Positions 39,136 to 48,642 of a stretch of DNA of 64,000 bases are shown here, one piece after another. Source of the DNA: Sphingomonas psychrotolerans. Lineage in GTDB: Bacteria > Pseudomonadota > Alphaproteobacteria > Sphingomonadales > Sphingomonadaceae. Every line of letters starts with the position of its first letter. Within the stretch, counting starts at the first letter, position 1. The stretch covers positions 4,533,501 through 4,597,500 of the forward strand of contig NZ_CP024923.1 in NCBI RefSeq assembly GCF_002796605.1, given 5' to 3'. The notes below the pieces were generated by a model. It was not told the origin of the DNA. It worked only from the letters and a program-made list of their open reading frames with translations, and ran no database searches. The position numbers and the translations under genes are program-made.

Positions 39136-39147
39136 GGACTATAGAAC

Positions 39148-39579
39148 ATGCTGCAACCAAAGAAATTTGCGCACCGCAAGCAGTTCAAGGGCCGCATCCA
39201 TGGCGATGCCAAGGGCGGCACTTCGCTGAACTTCGGTTCCTATGGTCTGAAGGCGATGGAGCCCGAGCGGATCACTGCGCGTCAGATCGAGGCGGCTCGC
39301 CGCGCGATCACGCGTCACATCAAGCGCCAGGGGCGTTTGTGGATCCGCATCTTCCCGGACGTTCCGGTTTCGTCGAAGCCGGCCGAAGTCCGCATGGGCT
39401 CGGGCAAGGGCGCGCCGGAATATTGGGCCGCTCGCGTCAAGCCCGGCCGCATCCTGTTCGAGCTGGACGGCGTTCCCGGCCCGCTCGCCGCGGAAGCGTT
39501 CAGCCGTGCGGCGATGAAGCTGCCGATCAAGGTCAAGGTCGTGGCGCGCCTCGGCGACACCTCGCACCTGGAGGGTTGA
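39148..39579 (+). CDS. rplP: 50S ribosomal protein L16
   Basis: A 143-residue L16 near the A-site tRNA elbow. The start [19 protein letters not shown] and the motif [20 protein letters not shown] are conserved. Confidence 0.97.
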   Translation: MLQPKKFAHRKQFKGRIHGDAKGGTSLNFGSYGLKAMEPERITARQIEAARRAITRHIKRQGRLWIRIFPDVPVSSKPAEVRMGSGKGAPEYWAARVKPGRILFELDGVPGPLAAEAFSRAAMKLPIKVKVVARLGDTSHLEG

Positions 39580-39583
39580 TAGA

Positions 39584-39787
39584 ATGACCAAGCCTACAGA
39601 TCTTCGTGCGAAGACCGACGACCAGCTCGGCGACGAGCTCGGCAACCTGAAGCGCGAGGCATTCAACCTGCGCTTCCAGGCCGCGACCAGCCAGCTCGAG
39701 AAGCCGAGCCGGGTCAAGGAAGTCCGTCGCGACATCGCCCGCATCAAGACGCTGCAGTCCGAGCGTACGCGCTCGGCAGCGAAGTAA
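39584..39787 (+). CDS. rpmC: 50S ribosomal protein L29
   Basis: A 67-residue L29, a two-helix protein at the tunnel exit. [20 protein letters not shown] and the [13 protein letters not shown] helix are typical. It starts 4 bases after rplP. Confidence 0.96.
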   Translation: MTKPTDLRAKTDDQLGDELGNLKREAFNLRFQAATSQLEKPSRVKEVRRDIARIKTLQSERTRSAAK

Positions 39788-39797
39788 GGAAGAGACC

Positions 39798-40070
39798 ATG
39801 CCGAAGCGCGTGCTGACCGGGAACATTGTCTCGGACAAGGGCGACAAGACGGTCGTCGTGCTGGTGGAGCGTAAGGTCAAGCACCCGCTCTACGGCAAGA
39901 TCATCCGTCGCTCGAAGAAGTACCATGCCCATGACGAGGGCAACGAGTATCGCGAGGGCGAAACCGTGCGGATCGAAGAGATCGCGCCGATTTCGAAGCT
40001 CAAGACGTGGAAAGTGATCGAGCGGGTCAACACCCACGCGACTCCCGCCACGTCGGACGCCGCCGCGTAG
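39798..40070 (+). CDS. rpsQ: 30S ribosomal protein S17
   Basis: A 90-residue S17 with an OB fold, binding 16S rRNA helices in the body. [20 protein letters not shown] and [20 protein letters not shown] are conserved. The last dozen residues are an Ala/Thr tail. Confidence 0.97.
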   Translation: MPKRVLTGNIVSDKGDKTVVVLVERKVKHPLYGKIIRRSKKYHAHDEGNEYREGETVRIEEIAPISKLKTWKVIERVNTHATPATSDAAA

Positions 40071-40133
40071 TTTTTAACTGGAACCACCGGGCCAGACTGG
40101 TCCCGGCAGGCCAAACGAGAAGGAACCGGATCG

Positions 40134-40502
40134 ATGATCCAGATGCAGTCCAATCTCGACGTCGCTGACAATAGCGGCGCGAAGCGGGTGCAGTGCATCA
40201 AGGTGCTGGGCGGGTCGAAGCGTCGCTTCGCCGGCGTGGGCGACGTCATCGTCGTCAGCATCAAGGAAGCTGCTCCCCGCGGCAAGGTGAAGAAGGGTGA
40301 CGTGCATCGCGCGGTCATCGTTCGCACCGCCAAGGATGTCCGTCGTACCGACGGCTCGGTGATCCGCTTCGACGGCAATGCCGCGGTGCTGGTCAACAAG
40401 AACGAGGAGCCGATCGGCACCCGTATCTTCGGGCCGGTGGTTCGCGAGCTGCGTTCGCGCGGCTTCATGAAGATCATTTCGCTCGCGCCCGAGGTGCTGT
40501 GA
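40134..40502 (+). CDS. rplN: 50S ribosomal protein L14
   Basis: A 122-residue L14 of exact family length, at the subunit interface. [20 protein letters not shown] and [20 protein letters not shown] are diagnostic. A 63-base gap with AGAAGGA precedes it. Confidence 0.98.
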   Translation: MIQMQSNLDVADNSGAKRVQCIKVLGGSKRRFAGVGDVIVVSIKEAAPRGKVKKGDVHRAVIVRTAKDVRRTDGSVIRFDGNAAVLVNKNEEPIGTRIFGPVVRELRSRGFMKIISLAPEVL

Positions 40503-40819
40503 TGGCAACTGCCAAGATCAAGAAGGGCGACCAGGTCATCGTCCTGTCCGGCAAGGACAAGGGACGGACCGGTGAAGTCGTCAAGTCGCTGCCCAAGGAC
40601 GGCAAGGTCGTCGTTTCGGGCGTCAATGTCGCGGTCCGCCACGTCAAGCCGAGCCAGGGCGATCCCCAGGGCGGGCTGAAGCGTTCGGAAGCGCCGATGC
40701 ACGTTTCGAAGGTCGCGCACGTGACCGCCGACGGCAAGGCCACGCGCGTTCGTTTCGAAGAGCGCGACGGCAAGAAGGTTCGCGTTGCGGTCAAGACCGG
40801 GGAGGTCATCAGTGGCTGA
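40502..40819 (+). CDS. rplX: 50S ribosomal protein L24
   Basis: A 105-residue L24 that initiates 50S assembly. The KOW motif is in [20 protein letters not shown], followed by [20 protein letters not shown]. The ATG overlaps the rplN stop by one base; the adjacent upstream GTG is a possible alternative. Confidence 0.97.
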   Translation: MATAKIKKGDQVIVLSGKDKGRTGEVVKSLPKDGKVVVSGVNVAVRHVKPSQGDPQGGLKRSEAPMHVSKVAHVTADGKATRVRFEERDGKKVRVAVKTGEVISG

Positions 40820-41396
40820 TAAGTATACCCCGCGCCTCAAGGGCATGTACGACGAGACCATCGCCAAGGCGATGATCGAGAAGTTCGGCTACAAGAACCT
40901 CATGGAAGTTCCGCGGATCGACAAGATCGTGCTGAACATGGGCGTTGGCGAGGCCACCCAGGACAAGAAGAAGGTCGAGCAGGCTGCTGCGGAGATGGAA
41001 CTCATCGCCGGTCAGAAGCCTGTCGTCGCCAAGGCGAAGAAGTCGATCGCACAGTTCAAGCTGCGCGAAGGCATGCCGATCGGCTGCAAGGTGACCTTGC
41101 GCCGTGAGCGGATGTACGAGTTCCTCGACCGCTTCATCACGATCGCGCTCCCGCGCGTTCGCGATTTCCGTGGGCTGAACCCGAAGAGCTTCGACGGGCG
41201 CGGCAATTATGCCTGCGGCCTTAAGGAGCAGCTCGTGTTCCCCGAGATCAGCTATGACCGCATCGACAAGGTGCGCGGCATGGACGTGATCGTCACCACC
41301 ACCGCCAAGACCGATGACGAGGCTCGCGAGCTTCTTCGTCTGTTCGGCTTCCCGTTCCCCATCGAGGCGGACGGCGAAGCGAAGCAAGCGGCGTAG
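40812..41396 (+). CDS. rplE: 50S ribosomal protein L5
   Basis: A 194-residue L5 that binds 5S rRNA and the P-site t[21 protein letters not shown] and [20 protein letters not shown] are conserved. It starts at GTG (40812), overlapping rplX by 8 bases, with GGGGAGG about 8 bases upstream. The start was set by that signal and family length. Confidence 0.97.
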   Translation: MADKYTPRLKGMYDETIAKAMIEKFGYKNLMEVPRIDKIVLNMGVGEATQDKKKVEQAAAEMELIAGQKPVVAKAKKSIAQFKLREGMPIGCKVTLRRERMYEFLDRFITIALPRVRDFRGLNPKSFDGRGNYACGLKEQLVFPEISYDRIDKVRGMDVIVTTTAKTDDEARELLRLFGFPFPIEADGEAKQAA

Positions 41397-41411
41397 GAAG
41401 GACTTAAGTCG

Positions 41412-41717
41412 ATGGCGAAACTGAGTTCGATCAACAAGAACGAGCGTCGCAAGCTGCTCGTCAAGAAATATGCCGGCAAGTATGCGAAGCTGAAGGCAAC
41501 CGCGAACGACGAGAGCTTGGATGATACCGAGCGCCTCATCGCGCGGCTGAAGATGGCCGAGATTCCGCGGAACGGTAACCCGACCCGCATTCGCAACCGT
41601 TGCGAGCTCACCGGCCGCCCGCGCGCCTATTACCGCAAGTTCCGTCTCGCACGCGTCATGCTGCGCGATCTGGCCAACAAGGGCCTGATCCCCGGCGTCA
41701 CGAAGTCGAGCTGGTAA
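41412..41717 (+). CDS. rpsN: 30S ribosomal protein S14
   Basis: A 101-residue, long-form (zinc-free) S14. The usual C-terminal motif [20 protein letters not shown] lacks the CXXC pair of the zinc form. Typical of alphaproteobacteria. Confidence 0.97.
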   Translation: MAKLSSINKNERRKLLVKKYAGKYAKLKATANDESLDDTERLIARLKMAEIPRNGNPTRIRNRCELTGRPRAYYRKFRLARVMLRDLANKGLIPGVTKSSW

Positions 41718-41727
41718 GGACTACGAG

Positions 41728-42123
41728 ATGGCTTTGACCGATCCACTGGGTGATATGCTCACCCGCATCCGCAACGGCCAGCGCGCCAAGAAGGACTCTG
41801 TCCTGACCCCGGCGTCGAAGCTGCGTGCGCGCGTTCTCGATGTTCTCCAGCGCGAAGGCTACATCCGTGGCTATAGCGAAGAGCAGATGGGCCCCGCCGC
41901 GGGCATCCGCATCGAGCTGAAATATTTCGAGGGCCAGCCGGCGATCAAGCACGTCGCGCGCGTCTCGAAGCCCGGCCGCCGCGTCTATTCGGGTTCGCAG
42001 GAACTGCCCCGGATCCGCAACGGCCTCGGCATCACGATCGTCTCGACGCCTCGCGGCGTTCTGTCCGACGCGGAAGCGCGCGAGCAGAATGTCGGCGGCG
42101 AAGTGCTCGCGGAGGTGTTCTGA
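41728..42123 (+). CDS. rpsH: 30S ribosomal protein S8
   Basis: A 131-residue S8. [20 protein letters not shown] and the C-terminal [20 protein letters not shown] are conserved. In E. coli S8 represses the spc operon by binding rplE mRNA; a matching site was not assessed. Confidence 0.97.
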   Translation: MALTDPLGDMLTRIRNGQRAKKDSVLTPASKLRARVLDVLQREGYIRGYSEEQMGPAAGIRIELKYFEGQPAIKHVARVSKPGRRVYSGSQELPRIRNGLGITIVSTPRGVLSDAEAREQNVGGEVLAEVF

Positions 42124-42656
42124 TGAGCCGCATTGGCAAGAAGCCGGTCTCCGTACCGGCAGGCGTCACGACCTCGATCGAGGGCAAGACGCTCAGCGTG
42201 AAGGGGCCGAAGGGCACCCTGAGCCTCGTGATGCGCGAAGAGATCAGCTACACGCTCGAGGACGGCAGCATTTCGGTGCAGCCGGCCAACGAGACCAAGG
42301 CGGCGCGTGCCTTTTGGGGCATGCAGCGCACGCTCGTGCAGAACCTGATCACCGGCGTGACCGAGGGCTTCACCAAGAAGCTCCTGATCACCGGCGTCGG
42401 CTATCGCGCGGCATCGCAGGGCAAGGTGCTCAAGCTCCAGCTCGGCTATTCGCATGACGTGAACGTCGACGTGCCGGAAGGCATCGAGATCAAGACCCCT
42501 GATCAGACCACGGTCGAGATCTCGGGGATCGACAAGCAGAAGGTCGGCCAGATTGCGGCCGAGATTCGCCGCTGGCGGAAGCCCGAGCCCTATAAGGGCA
42601 AGGGCATCAAGTATGACGGCGAGTTCATCTTCCGTAAGGAAGGGAAGAAGAAGTGA
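42123..42656 (+). CDS. rplF: 50S ribosomal protein L6
   Basis: A 177-residue L6 near the factor-binding site. [16 protein letters not shown] and the C-terminal [20 protein letters not shown] are diagnostic. The ATG overlaps the rpsH stop by one base. Confidence 0.97.
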   Translation: MSRIGKKPVSVPAGVTTSIEGKTLSVKGPKGTLSLVMREEISYTLEDGSISVQPANETKAARAFWGMQRTLVQNLITGVTEGFTKKLLITGVGYRAASQGKVLKLQLGYSHDVNVDVPEGIEIKTPDQTTVEISGIDKQKVGQIAAEIRRWRKPEPYKGKGIKYDGEFIFRKEGKKK

Positions 42657-43015
42657 TCAGCACCAAGGGTCTTTCGCTTTTCGCAAAGCGCCGTCGCCGC
42701 AACCGTACTGCGCTGCGTAGCCGCGCTGGTGGCCGTCCCCGGCTTTCGATCCATCGCTCGGGCAAGCACATCTATGCCCAGGTGATCGACGATACGCAGG
42801 GTCGTACGATCGCCTCTGCCTCGACGCTCGAAAAGGACGTGCGCGGCACGACCGGCGCGACCGTTGCAGCGGCGCAGGATGTCGGCAAGCGCGTTGCCGA
42901 GGCAGCCAAGGCCGCCGGCGTAACGCAGGTCGTCTTCGATCGCGGCGGCTTCCTTTATCATGGCCGCGTCAAGGCGCTGGCGGATGCCGCTCGCGAGAGC
43001 GGACTGGAGTTCTAA
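42653..43015 (+). CDS. rplR: 50S ribosomal protein L18
   Basis: A 120-residue L18, a 5S rRNA binder. [20 protein letters not shown] and the C-terminal [20 protein letters not shown] are typical. It starts at GTG, overlapping the rplF stop by 4 bases. Confidence 0.96.
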   Translation: MISTKGLSLFAKRRRRNRTALRSRAGGRPRLSIHRSGKHIYAQVIDDTQGRTIASASTLEKDVRGTTGATVAAAQDVGKRVAEAAKAAGVTQVVFDRGGFLYHGRVKALADAARESGLEF

Positions 43016-43017
43016 CA

Positions 43018-43806
43018 ATGGCTGACGAGAACAACACGCCAGAAACTGGCGGCGCTCCCGCCGAAGCCAGCACCCCCGCGCCGGAGAGCACGGGCTATCA
43101 GGGCGGCGGCGGCGGTGGTCGCGGTCGCGGTGGTCCCGGCGGCGGTGGCGGCGGTGGTCGCGGTCGTGGCGGCCCGGGTGGCGGCGGCGGCGGCGGCGGT
43201 GGTCGCGGCGGCCGTGACGGCGGCCGTGGCGGTCGTGACAATCGCGGCGGTCCGCGCGGCGCTACCGATGACGGCGGCGAAGAGCTGATCGAGAAGCTGG
43301 TTCACATCAACCGCGTCTCGAAGACGGTGAAGGGCGGCAAGCGCTTCGGTTTTGCAGCGCTGGTCGTCGTCGGCGACGGCAAGGGCCGGGTCGGCTTCGG
43401 CCATGGCAAGGCGCGCGAAGTGCCGGAAGCCATCTCCAAGGCCACTGCGGCCGCGAAGAAGGCAATGGTTCGCGTTCCGCTCAAGGAAGGCCGCACCCTG
43501 CATCATGACGGCAATGGCCACTTCGGTGCCGGCCGCGTGACGCTGCGTACGGCGCCTGCCGGTACCGGGATCATCGCGGGTGGCCCGATGCGCGCCATCT
43601 TCGAGAGCCTCGGCGTTGCCGACGTCGTGACCAAGTCGGTCGGCACGTCGAATCCCTACAACATGATCCGCGCCACTTTCGAGGCGCTGACCGAGCAGAC
43701 TTCGCCGAAGTCTGTCGCTCAGCGGCGCGGCAAGAAGATCGCCGACCTGCTCGGCCGCGGTGGTTCGCAAACCGCCGAGGCGGATGCGGCTGCGGTCGCG
43801 GAGTAA
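43018..43806 (+). CDS. rpsE: 30S ribosomal protein S5 with Gly/Arg-rich N-terminal extension
   Basis: The S5 core begins at about residue 90 ([20 protein letters not shown]) with the dsRBD-like domain, then the usual [20 protein letters not shown]. Length is 262 residues against about 166 in E. coli. The difference is mostly an N-terminal extension: an acidic start followed by residues 28-85 made of Gly runs and RGG/RGRGG repeats. Such tracts often bind RNA or drive condensation in other proteins. Function here is unknown. The underlying DNA is a GGT/GGC repeat prone to length change. Confidence 0.96.
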   Translation: MADENNTPETGGAPAEASTPAPESTGYQGGGGGGRGRGGPGGGGGGGRGRGGPGGGGGGGGGRGGRDGGRGGRDNRGGPRGATDDGGEELIEKLVHINRVSKTVKGGKRFGFAALVVVGDGKGRVGFGHGKAREVPEAISKATAAAKKAMVRVPLKEGRTLHHDGNGHFGAGRVTLRTAPAGTGIIAGGPMRAIFESLGVADVVTKSVGTSNPYNMIRATFEALTEQTSPKSVAQRRGKKIADLLGRGGSQTAEADAAAVAE

Positions 43807-43812
43807 ACGATC

Positions 43813-43992
43813 ATGGCAACCATCAAGATCAAGCAGACCGGTTCGCCGATCCGCCGCACCGGTGATCAGCGCGCAACGCTGATCGGTCTCGGCCTCAACA
43901 AGATGCACCGGGTCTCGGAGCTGCAGGACAGCCCCGAGGTCCGCGGGATGATCCGCAAGGTGCAGCACATGGTCGAGGTCGTCGAGGGCTGA
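43813..43992 (+). CDS. rpmD: 50S ribosomal protein L30
   Basis: A 59-residue L30. It reads [20 protein letters not shown] and ends [14 protein letters not shown], both family-typical. It starts 6 bases after the rpsE stop and is followed 28 bases later by a terminator. It is the last ribosomal gene before the 2.5-kb interruption. Confidence 0.95.
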   Translation: MATIKIKQTGSPIRRTGDQRATLIGLGLNKMHRVSELQDSPEVRGMIRKVQHMVEVVEG

Positions 43993-44020
43993 GCCTTCGC
44001 GCCACGAACGAAACAGGGAA

Positions 44021-44047
44021 GGGGCGGTAGGCGACTACCGCCCCTTT
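44021..44047 (+). terminator. Rho-independent terminator after rpmD
   Basis: GGGGCGGTAG pairs perfectly with CTACCGCCCC around a GCGA loop and runs into TTTTCT. It splits the spc operon between rpmD and rplO, an unusual place for a terminator. Confidence 0.93.
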
Positions 44048-44163
44048 TCTCATTAGCGTGCGGACGGCTGGCGAATGTCGGCTATCGCCCCACAAGCAGT
44101 CGTTGGTGTCGTCCCTTGGCTAGCCTTCAAGCGGTCGGTAGTGATCGCAAGCGGACAATGTCT

Positions 44164-44562
44164 CTAAAAACGGTCCGCCACGTATGAGGCCGTCGACCAT
44201 CCATTGGCAGTGAAATACATAAGGGCTTGATCCTCACGCCAATGGCCCGAACCAGCTTTGAAGGTTCTCGCACTTGTGGTCACATTTGATTCAAATCGAC
44301 AAACGAGCGCCCGCGTGACTTTGATGTTGACCGGTACAAGTTCCGCGGCATTAGCCGGGCGACAATGCTGCTTACGGACCTGAACCCTATAGATGTTGAT
44401 CATAGGGCAGGCATCGTCAGGCCCGGGACCGGCGCAGCGATCGTCGAAGCGTTCAAGCGTGAGGGCGACGCCCAAATCCAATGGTGAGGGTTGCGTGGAA
44501 CCTGCGAGCGATTGAGGTGTCGCGGCCGCTAAAGTGACAATAGCTATTGCGATCGGCGACAT
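44164..44562 (-). CDS. Hypothetical exported protein
   Basis: A 132-residue frame starting MSPIAIAIVTLAAATPQSLA, a plausible signal peptide. The mature part has four Cys (DDRCAGPG, DDACPMIN, KQHCRPAN, ALVCRFES) in a pattern that could form two disulfides, and ends with an aromatic-rich tail (LMYFTANGWSTASYVADRF). No family was recognised. It lies antisense to the flow of the spc operon. Base composition is less GC-rich than the flanking ribosomal genes. ATG at 44562 was chosen for the signal peptide. Confidence 0.55.
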   Translation of the reverse strand: MSPIAIAIVTLAAATPQSLAGSTQPSPLDLGVALTLERFDDRCAGPGPDDACPMINIYRVQVRKQHCRPANAAELVPVNIKVTRALVCRFESNVTTSARTFKAGSGHWREDQALMYFTANGWSTASYVADRF

Positions 44563-44931
44563 CAGGCATGTGGACCATATTTCCGCAAGGGCGGCAATGA
44601 CAGCTTGGTAGGTTCCGTGGGGCGATCCGGGACGGCAGCTATCACTCCGTCGCCTCTCGAAATCAGACGGACAGCTTCCCACCAATCCCGGCCATTCGCG
44701 CCCGAAAGCGCGCGCTCGAATTTGGGCCGGTTTGACAAGCCGGGCGCAAGGGCACATCTCTTTCGGCATGACGTATCGCCAACCTCTTCTGCGATACCGC
44801 GTTCATGCGGGGCAACTCCTGGCGGGCAACTAGCCCCGGGCTTCTCCTGGCACGTCCCCGGAAGCCCGGGGATCGAAAGCGAGCCAATCGGTTCGTCGGC
44901 GAAAAGACCGCATTGCCCGAGAGTCCACGAC

Positions 44932-45336
44932 ATGAACAACCTGCACAAGGCCGCCAGCCGGCCACCCATCCAGATGATCGACGCGGAAGCGGAGACGCTC
45001 ACCGATCTCGCGCTCAGCGTCGAACGCCGCATGCCCGCGGTCAGTGCGCTGCTCCTCCGCGAAGCGGAGCGCGCCCGGCTGCACAACGCCGCGAAAATTC
45101 CGGCCGACGTGGTCACCATGGGGTCGCAAGTGGAGTTTCTCGACGATAGCAGCGATGGCCGGCGAACCGTCACGCTCGTCTATCCCCGTGACGCCGACAT
45201 TGCCGAAGGGCGTATCTCGATCCTCACGCCGGTCGGTGCAGCGTTGATCGGCTTGCGCGCGGGGCAATCCATCCTCTGGCCCGATCGCTGCCTGACCGTG
45301 CTCGACGTCCGTCAATGTCGGCAACGGGCGCATTAA
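44932..45336 (+). CDS. rnk: Nucleoside diphosphate kinase regulator (Rnk, GreA/B family)
   Basis: A 134-residue protein with the Rnk N-terminal helical hairpin (residues 1-50 or so) and a GreA/GreB-type C-terminal domain (VTLVYPRDADIAEGRISILT, then PVGAALIGLRAGQSILWP). Rnk binds RNA polymerase and affects nucleotide pools in gammaproteobacteria. It lacks the long coiled coil with catalytic acidic tip of Gre factors, as expected for Rnk. Start at ATG 44932. It lies in the block that interrupts the spc operon. Confidence 0.85.
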   Translation: MNNLHKAASRPPIQMIDAEAETLTDLALSVERRMPAVSALLLREAERARLHNAAKIPADVVTMGSQVEFLDDSSDGRRTVTLVYPRDADIAEGRISILTPVGAALIGLRAGQSILWPDRCLTVLDVRQCRQRAH

Positions 45337-45499
45337 ACCGCTCCGGTCCAGGGGAGGGTGTGTGACTCGCCGGACGCAGGACAGTTGGCGAGCCGTTCGG
45401 GCCTCTCTCCCGATCAGCTTGATCCAGTCATCCAACCGGTTCAAACTGAGATGGTGGGCGCTTGCCTTGAATGTCACGCCAGCGGAGTCTGCTCTGATC

Positions 45500-45850
45500 A
45501 TGTTCGCTGATCACGACACCTACATAGCTGAGGCGCCCGAAGACCTTCGCCCTCTGCTGGTTCGATTGCGCGCCCAACTGGCGCGAGCGCTGCCAGACGC
45601 CGAGGAAGTCATCGCCTATAAAATGCCGGGGTTCAGGGTCGGGCAATCCATCGTCGCGGGTTATGCAGCGTTCAGCAAGCAATGCGGCCTCTATCTATCT
45701 CCTTCCGCCATCACGTCGCATGCCGACGACATTGCCGCGGCCGGGCTCAAGTCTACCAAGACTGGCGTCACTTTCTCGCCGAGTCAGCCAATCCCTGACG
45801 GGCTCGTCGAGAAACTCGCTTTGGCTTCCAGAAGGGAGCAAAATCCTTGA
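45500..45850 (+). CDS. DUF1801 domain-containing protein
   Basis: A 116-residue protein of the DUF1801 (YdhG-like) family, structurally related to frataxin-like iron-binding folds. Family segments are DTYIAEAPEDLRPLLVRLRA, EEVIAYKMPGFRVGQSIVAG and GLYLSPSAITSHADDI. Function is not established; some members are annotated as iron chaperones. The ATG at 45500 matches the usual family start, although no strong ribosome-binding site is visible. It follows rnk in the same direction. Confidence 0.82.
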   Translation: MFADHDTYIAEAPEDLRPLLVRLRAQLARALPDAEEVIAYKMPGFRVGQSIVAGYAAFSKQCGLYLSPSAITSHADDIAAAGLKSTKTGVTFSPSQPIPDGLVEKLALASRREQNP

Positions 45851-46393
45851 GCGGATCGCTTCGGCGTAGCTCATTTTGTCGATGCTGGACGCGACGCCCA
45901 AGATGGAGTCCACCTCGAGATTCGATCGCGCCAGCACGGCCCGAGGAGTCGACAGGTCCTTTCCGTCAAACTCCGCTATTCGCTGTCCCAGCGAAGGCCG
46001 GAGGCAAGGTCGTGCAGCCCCGATGATTCCTGGGCGCCTGCTTGCCGGAGCGCGAGCGAGACATGCCCGCGCCAACCCCCACCCCGCGCTTGCAATGTAG
46101 GATTTCGCCTGCTTCGCTGGGCAGGCTCTTTGCACCGTCGATCCGTGGCCACGCGGTACGTCGTCCGGACGAAGCGCATCCCGGTGCCTGACTGCCGCCT
46201 CGCCGTCGCGCGGGTGGCGCGCAAGTCGCGCAGCTGCGGCGCAAGTGTCGCGTCGGTGTCGCGTGCCCGGCGCACAGGCGTAGCTTCGCAGCCGCGTCGT
46301 GATGGCCTCGCGGGCGCCTCGGCGGAAAAAGCCCCAAACGAGTCAATCGGAGTCAACCAATCGCGCGGTGCAGCCTGCGCGCAAACATAGGGG
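45851..46393. other. Noncoding stretch upstream of rplO
   Basis: No credible gene on either strand over 543 bases; the open frames present are rich in Arg/Ala and lack family resemblance. The part 45976-46035 (CGCTGTCCCAGCGAAGGCCG onward) resembles another dispersed intergenic repeat. The part 46100-46390 is GC-rich with many CGCG steps. It may carry decayed gene remnants, but I cannot identify any. Confidence 0.5.
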
Positions 46394-46422
46394 GTGACAA
46401 AAGCCGGTCCCGCCGCTATGCG
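46394..46422 (+). promoter_or_regulatory. Candidate promoter for rplO-secY-adk
   Basis: GTGACA (46394-46399), a 17-base spacer and TATGCG (46417-46422) lie about 50 bases before rplO. The layout matches the rpsM candidate at 52600 (TTGACA-17-TATGTC). A promoter is expected here because rpmD is followed by a terminator. Confidence 0.45.
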
Positions 46423-46471
46423 CCCCGCTTCCTTTCTATCAGCGCGACAAAAGCGAAAGCGAGTGCACGAC

Positions 46472-47014
46472 ATGAAGCTCAACGAACTCAACGACAATGA
46501 TGGCGCCCGCAAGGGCCGCATGCGCGTCGGCCGTGGTATCGGCTCGGGCAAGGGCAAGACCGCCGGCCGCGGCCAAAAGGGTCAGAAGAGCCGCGAAGGC
46601 GTCTCGATCAACGGTTTCGAGGGCGGCCAGATGCCGCTCCACATGCGGATCCCGAAGCGTGGCTTCAACAACATCTTCGCCAAGGACTATGCCGAAGTGA
46701 ATCTCGGCGCGATCCAGAAGGCAGTCGATGCCGGAAAGCTGACCGCGACCGACATCACCCAGACGGAGCTCAACGCAGCCGGCCTGACCCGTGGCGGCAA
46801 GGACGGCGTCCGCCTGCTCGCCAAGGGCGAGTTGACCGCGAAGCTGAGCTTCACCGTCGCCGGCGCGTCGAAGAGCGCGATCGAGGCGGTCCAGAAGGCC
46901 GGCGGTTCGGTGACGATCCCCGAGATCGTTCCCGCGGCCGACAAGCACAAGGCGAAGCATCGCTCGGTGCAGAAGGTCATCGCCGCCAAGAAGGCCGGCG
47001 GCAAGCAGGGCTGA
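46472..47014 (+). CDS. rplO: 50S ribosomal protein L15
   Basis: A 180-residue L15, longer than the E. coli protein (144) by a C-terminal basic/Ala-rich extension. [20 protein letters not shown] and [20 protein letters not shown] are conserved. It is separated from rpmD by 2.5 kb instead of the usual few bases, but still precedes secY. Confidence 0.96.
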   Translation: MKLNELNDNDGARKGRMRVGRGIGSGKGKTAGRGQKGQKSREGVSINGFEGGQMPLHMRIPKRGFNNIFAKDYAEVNLGAIQKAVDAGKLTATDITQTELNAAGLTRGGKDGVRLLAKGELTAKLSFTVAGASKSAIEAVQKAGGSVTIPEIVPAADKHKAKHRSVQKVIAAKKAGGKQG

Positions 47015-47043
47015 TCATTCGGAGGGCGGGGAAACCTGCCCTT

Positions 47044-47073
47044 CGTTCGTACCGGCGCAATCCGGAACGAACG
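47044..47073 (+). other. Hairpin in the rplO-secY gap
   Basis: CGTTCGT-A-CCGG and CCGG-A-ACGAACG form a stem with one A/A mismatch around CGCAAT. It is not followed by a T tract, so it is more likely an RNA processing or stability element than a terminator. Confidence 0.45.
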
Positions 47074-47180
47074 GGCCTGAGGGCGGGCGCCGCATTGCCC
47101 TCGGGACCGGAGGACTTATATGAGCGGCGGGGGGCGGCGAACGCTTCTCCGCCGCTTTGGTTTCCAGGATAATCGCGCAC

Positions 47181-48542
47181 ATGGCATCCGCAGCCGATCA
47201 ACTCGCCTCCAGCCTCAATCTGTCGAAGTTCGGCAAGGCGACCGAACTCAAGAAGCGCCTGTGGTTCACTCTCGGCGCGCTGATCGTGTTCCGGCTGCTC
47301 AGCTATGTGCCGCTGCCTGGCGTCGATCCGACCCAGCTCAACCTGCTCGCGCAGCAAACGTCGGGCGGTGTGCTCGATTTCTTCAACAGCTTCACCGGCG
47401 GCGCGCTCAATCGCATGTCGGTCGTCGCGCTGGGCGTGATGCCCTATATCACCGCGTCGATCGTGGTGCAGCTCGCGACGTCGCTGTCGCCGCAGCTCAA
47501 TGCGATCAAGAAGGAAGGCGAGAGCGGCCGCAAGCGCCTCAATCAATATACCCGCTACGGCACCGTCGGCCTCACCGCGGTGCAGGGCTGGTTCATTGCC
47601 GTCGGGCTCGAGAGCTTCGGTGCGAGCGCCGGCCTTCAGGCAGTGATCGAGCCTGGTCTGCTGTTCCGCGTCGGCGCAGTGATCAGCCTCGTCGGCGGCA
47701 CCTTGTTTCTGATGTGGCTGGGTGAGCAGATCACCAGCCGCGGCGTCGGCAACGGCATTTCGCTGATCATCATGGCCGGGATCGTCGCGCATCTGCCGAT
47801 GACCGTCGTTCAGTTGTTCGAGAGCGGCCGCACCGGCACGATCGATCCGCTGCGCCTCGTCCTGATCATCGCCGCGGTCTGCGCGATCGTGCTGTTCATC
47901 TGCTTCATGGAGCGCGCCCAGCGCCGCATCCTGATCCAATATCCCAAGCGCCAGACCGCGCGCGGGGTCCAGGCCGAGCGCAGCCATCTGCCGCTCAAGC
48001 TCAACACCGCCGGCGTGATCCCTCCGATCTTCGCCTCGTCGCTGTTGCTGCTGCCGCTGACGATCACTCAGTTCGCCGGCAACATGACCGCGGGCGAGAG
48101 CCAGTGGGGCGATTTCGTGCTCAGCCTCAACCTCTGGCTGCGCCACGGCTCGCCGGTGTACATGGCGCTCTATGCCGCGGGCATCATCTTCTTCTCGTTC
48201 TTCTACACCGCGGTGGTGTTCAATCCCGAGGAGACCGCGGACAATCTCAAGCGCTATGGCGGGTTCATCCCCGGCATCCGCCCGGGCAAGAATACCGAGA
48301 CCTATTTCGATTACGTGCTGACCCGCATCACCGTGATCGGTGCGGCGTATCTGACGATCATCTGCCTGCTGCCGGAATATCTGGTGTCGGCGATGGGCAT
48401 CCCGTTCCTGATGGGCGGCACCAGCCTTTTGATCGTGGTCAACGTGACGATGGACACGGTCACGCAGATCCAGTCGCATTTGCTGGCGCACCAATATGGC
48501 GATCTGATCAAGAAGGCGAAGCTGAAGGGCCGCACGCGCTGA
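47181..48542 (+). CDS. secY: Preprotein translocase subunit SecY
   Basis: A 453-residue, ten-helix channel protein of the SecYEG translocon. Family signatures include FRLLSYVPLPGVDPTQL, ALGVMPYITASIVVQLATSL and GFIPGIRPGKNTETYFDYVL. The start at 47181 (MASAADQLASSLNLSKFGKA) gives a normal cytoplasmic N-terminus. It is in its canonical position between rplO and adk. Confidence 0.97.
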   Translation: MASAADQLASSLNLSKFGKATELKKRLWFTLGALIVFRLLSYVPLPGVDPTQLNLLAQQTSGGVLDFFNSFTGGALNRMSVVALGVMPYITASIVVQLATSLSPQLNAIKKEGESGRKRLNQYTRYGTVGLTAVQGWFIAVGLESFGASAGLQAVIEPGLLFRVGAVISLVGGTLFLMWLGEQITSRGVGNGISLIIMAGIVAHLPMTVVQLFESGRTGTIDPLRLVLIIAAVCAIVLFICFMERAQRRILIQYPKRQTARGVQAERSHLPLKLNTAGVIPPIFASSLLLLPLTITQFAGNMTAGESQWGDFVLSLNLWLRHGSPVYMALYAAGIIFFSFFYTAVVFNPEETADNLKRYGGFIPGIRPGKNTETYFDYVLTRITVIGAAYLTIICLLPEYLVSAMGIPFLMGGTSLLIVVNVTMDTVTQIQSHLLAHQYGDLIKKAKLKGRTR

Positions 48543-48545
48543 GCT

Positions 48546-48632
48546 TGCTGTCGTCCTGAGCTTGTCTAAGGGCGACACTTCTCGGTAACGGTGAATTAAC
48601 GGTGCTTCGACACGCGCAGCACGAACGGTTTT
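48546..48632. repeat. Dispersed repeat, family C (secY-adk gap)
   Basis: It starts CTGTCGTCCTGAGCTTGTCT and ends GTGCTTCGACACGCGCAGCA CGAACGG (split here), inverted relatives of the TCGTCCTGAGCTTGTCGAAG-type unit I know from sphingomonad genomes. The arms are degenerate. It could modulate the secY-adk transcript. Confidence 0.55.
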
Positions 48633-48642
48633 GGGGAGCCGC

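Noticed and set aside
43100..43260. GGT/GGC repeat tract as a CRISPR or microsatellite array
   Set aside because: It is in frame within rpsE and encodes RGG repeats; there are no spacers.
44164..46471. Genomic island with integrase
   Set aside because: No integrase, tRNA or attachment-site repeat was found; the block is small and carries ordinary regulators.
47120..47725. A frame overlapping the start of secY
   Set aside because: It lies in another frame of secY and gives an Arg-rich product; secY itself is certain.
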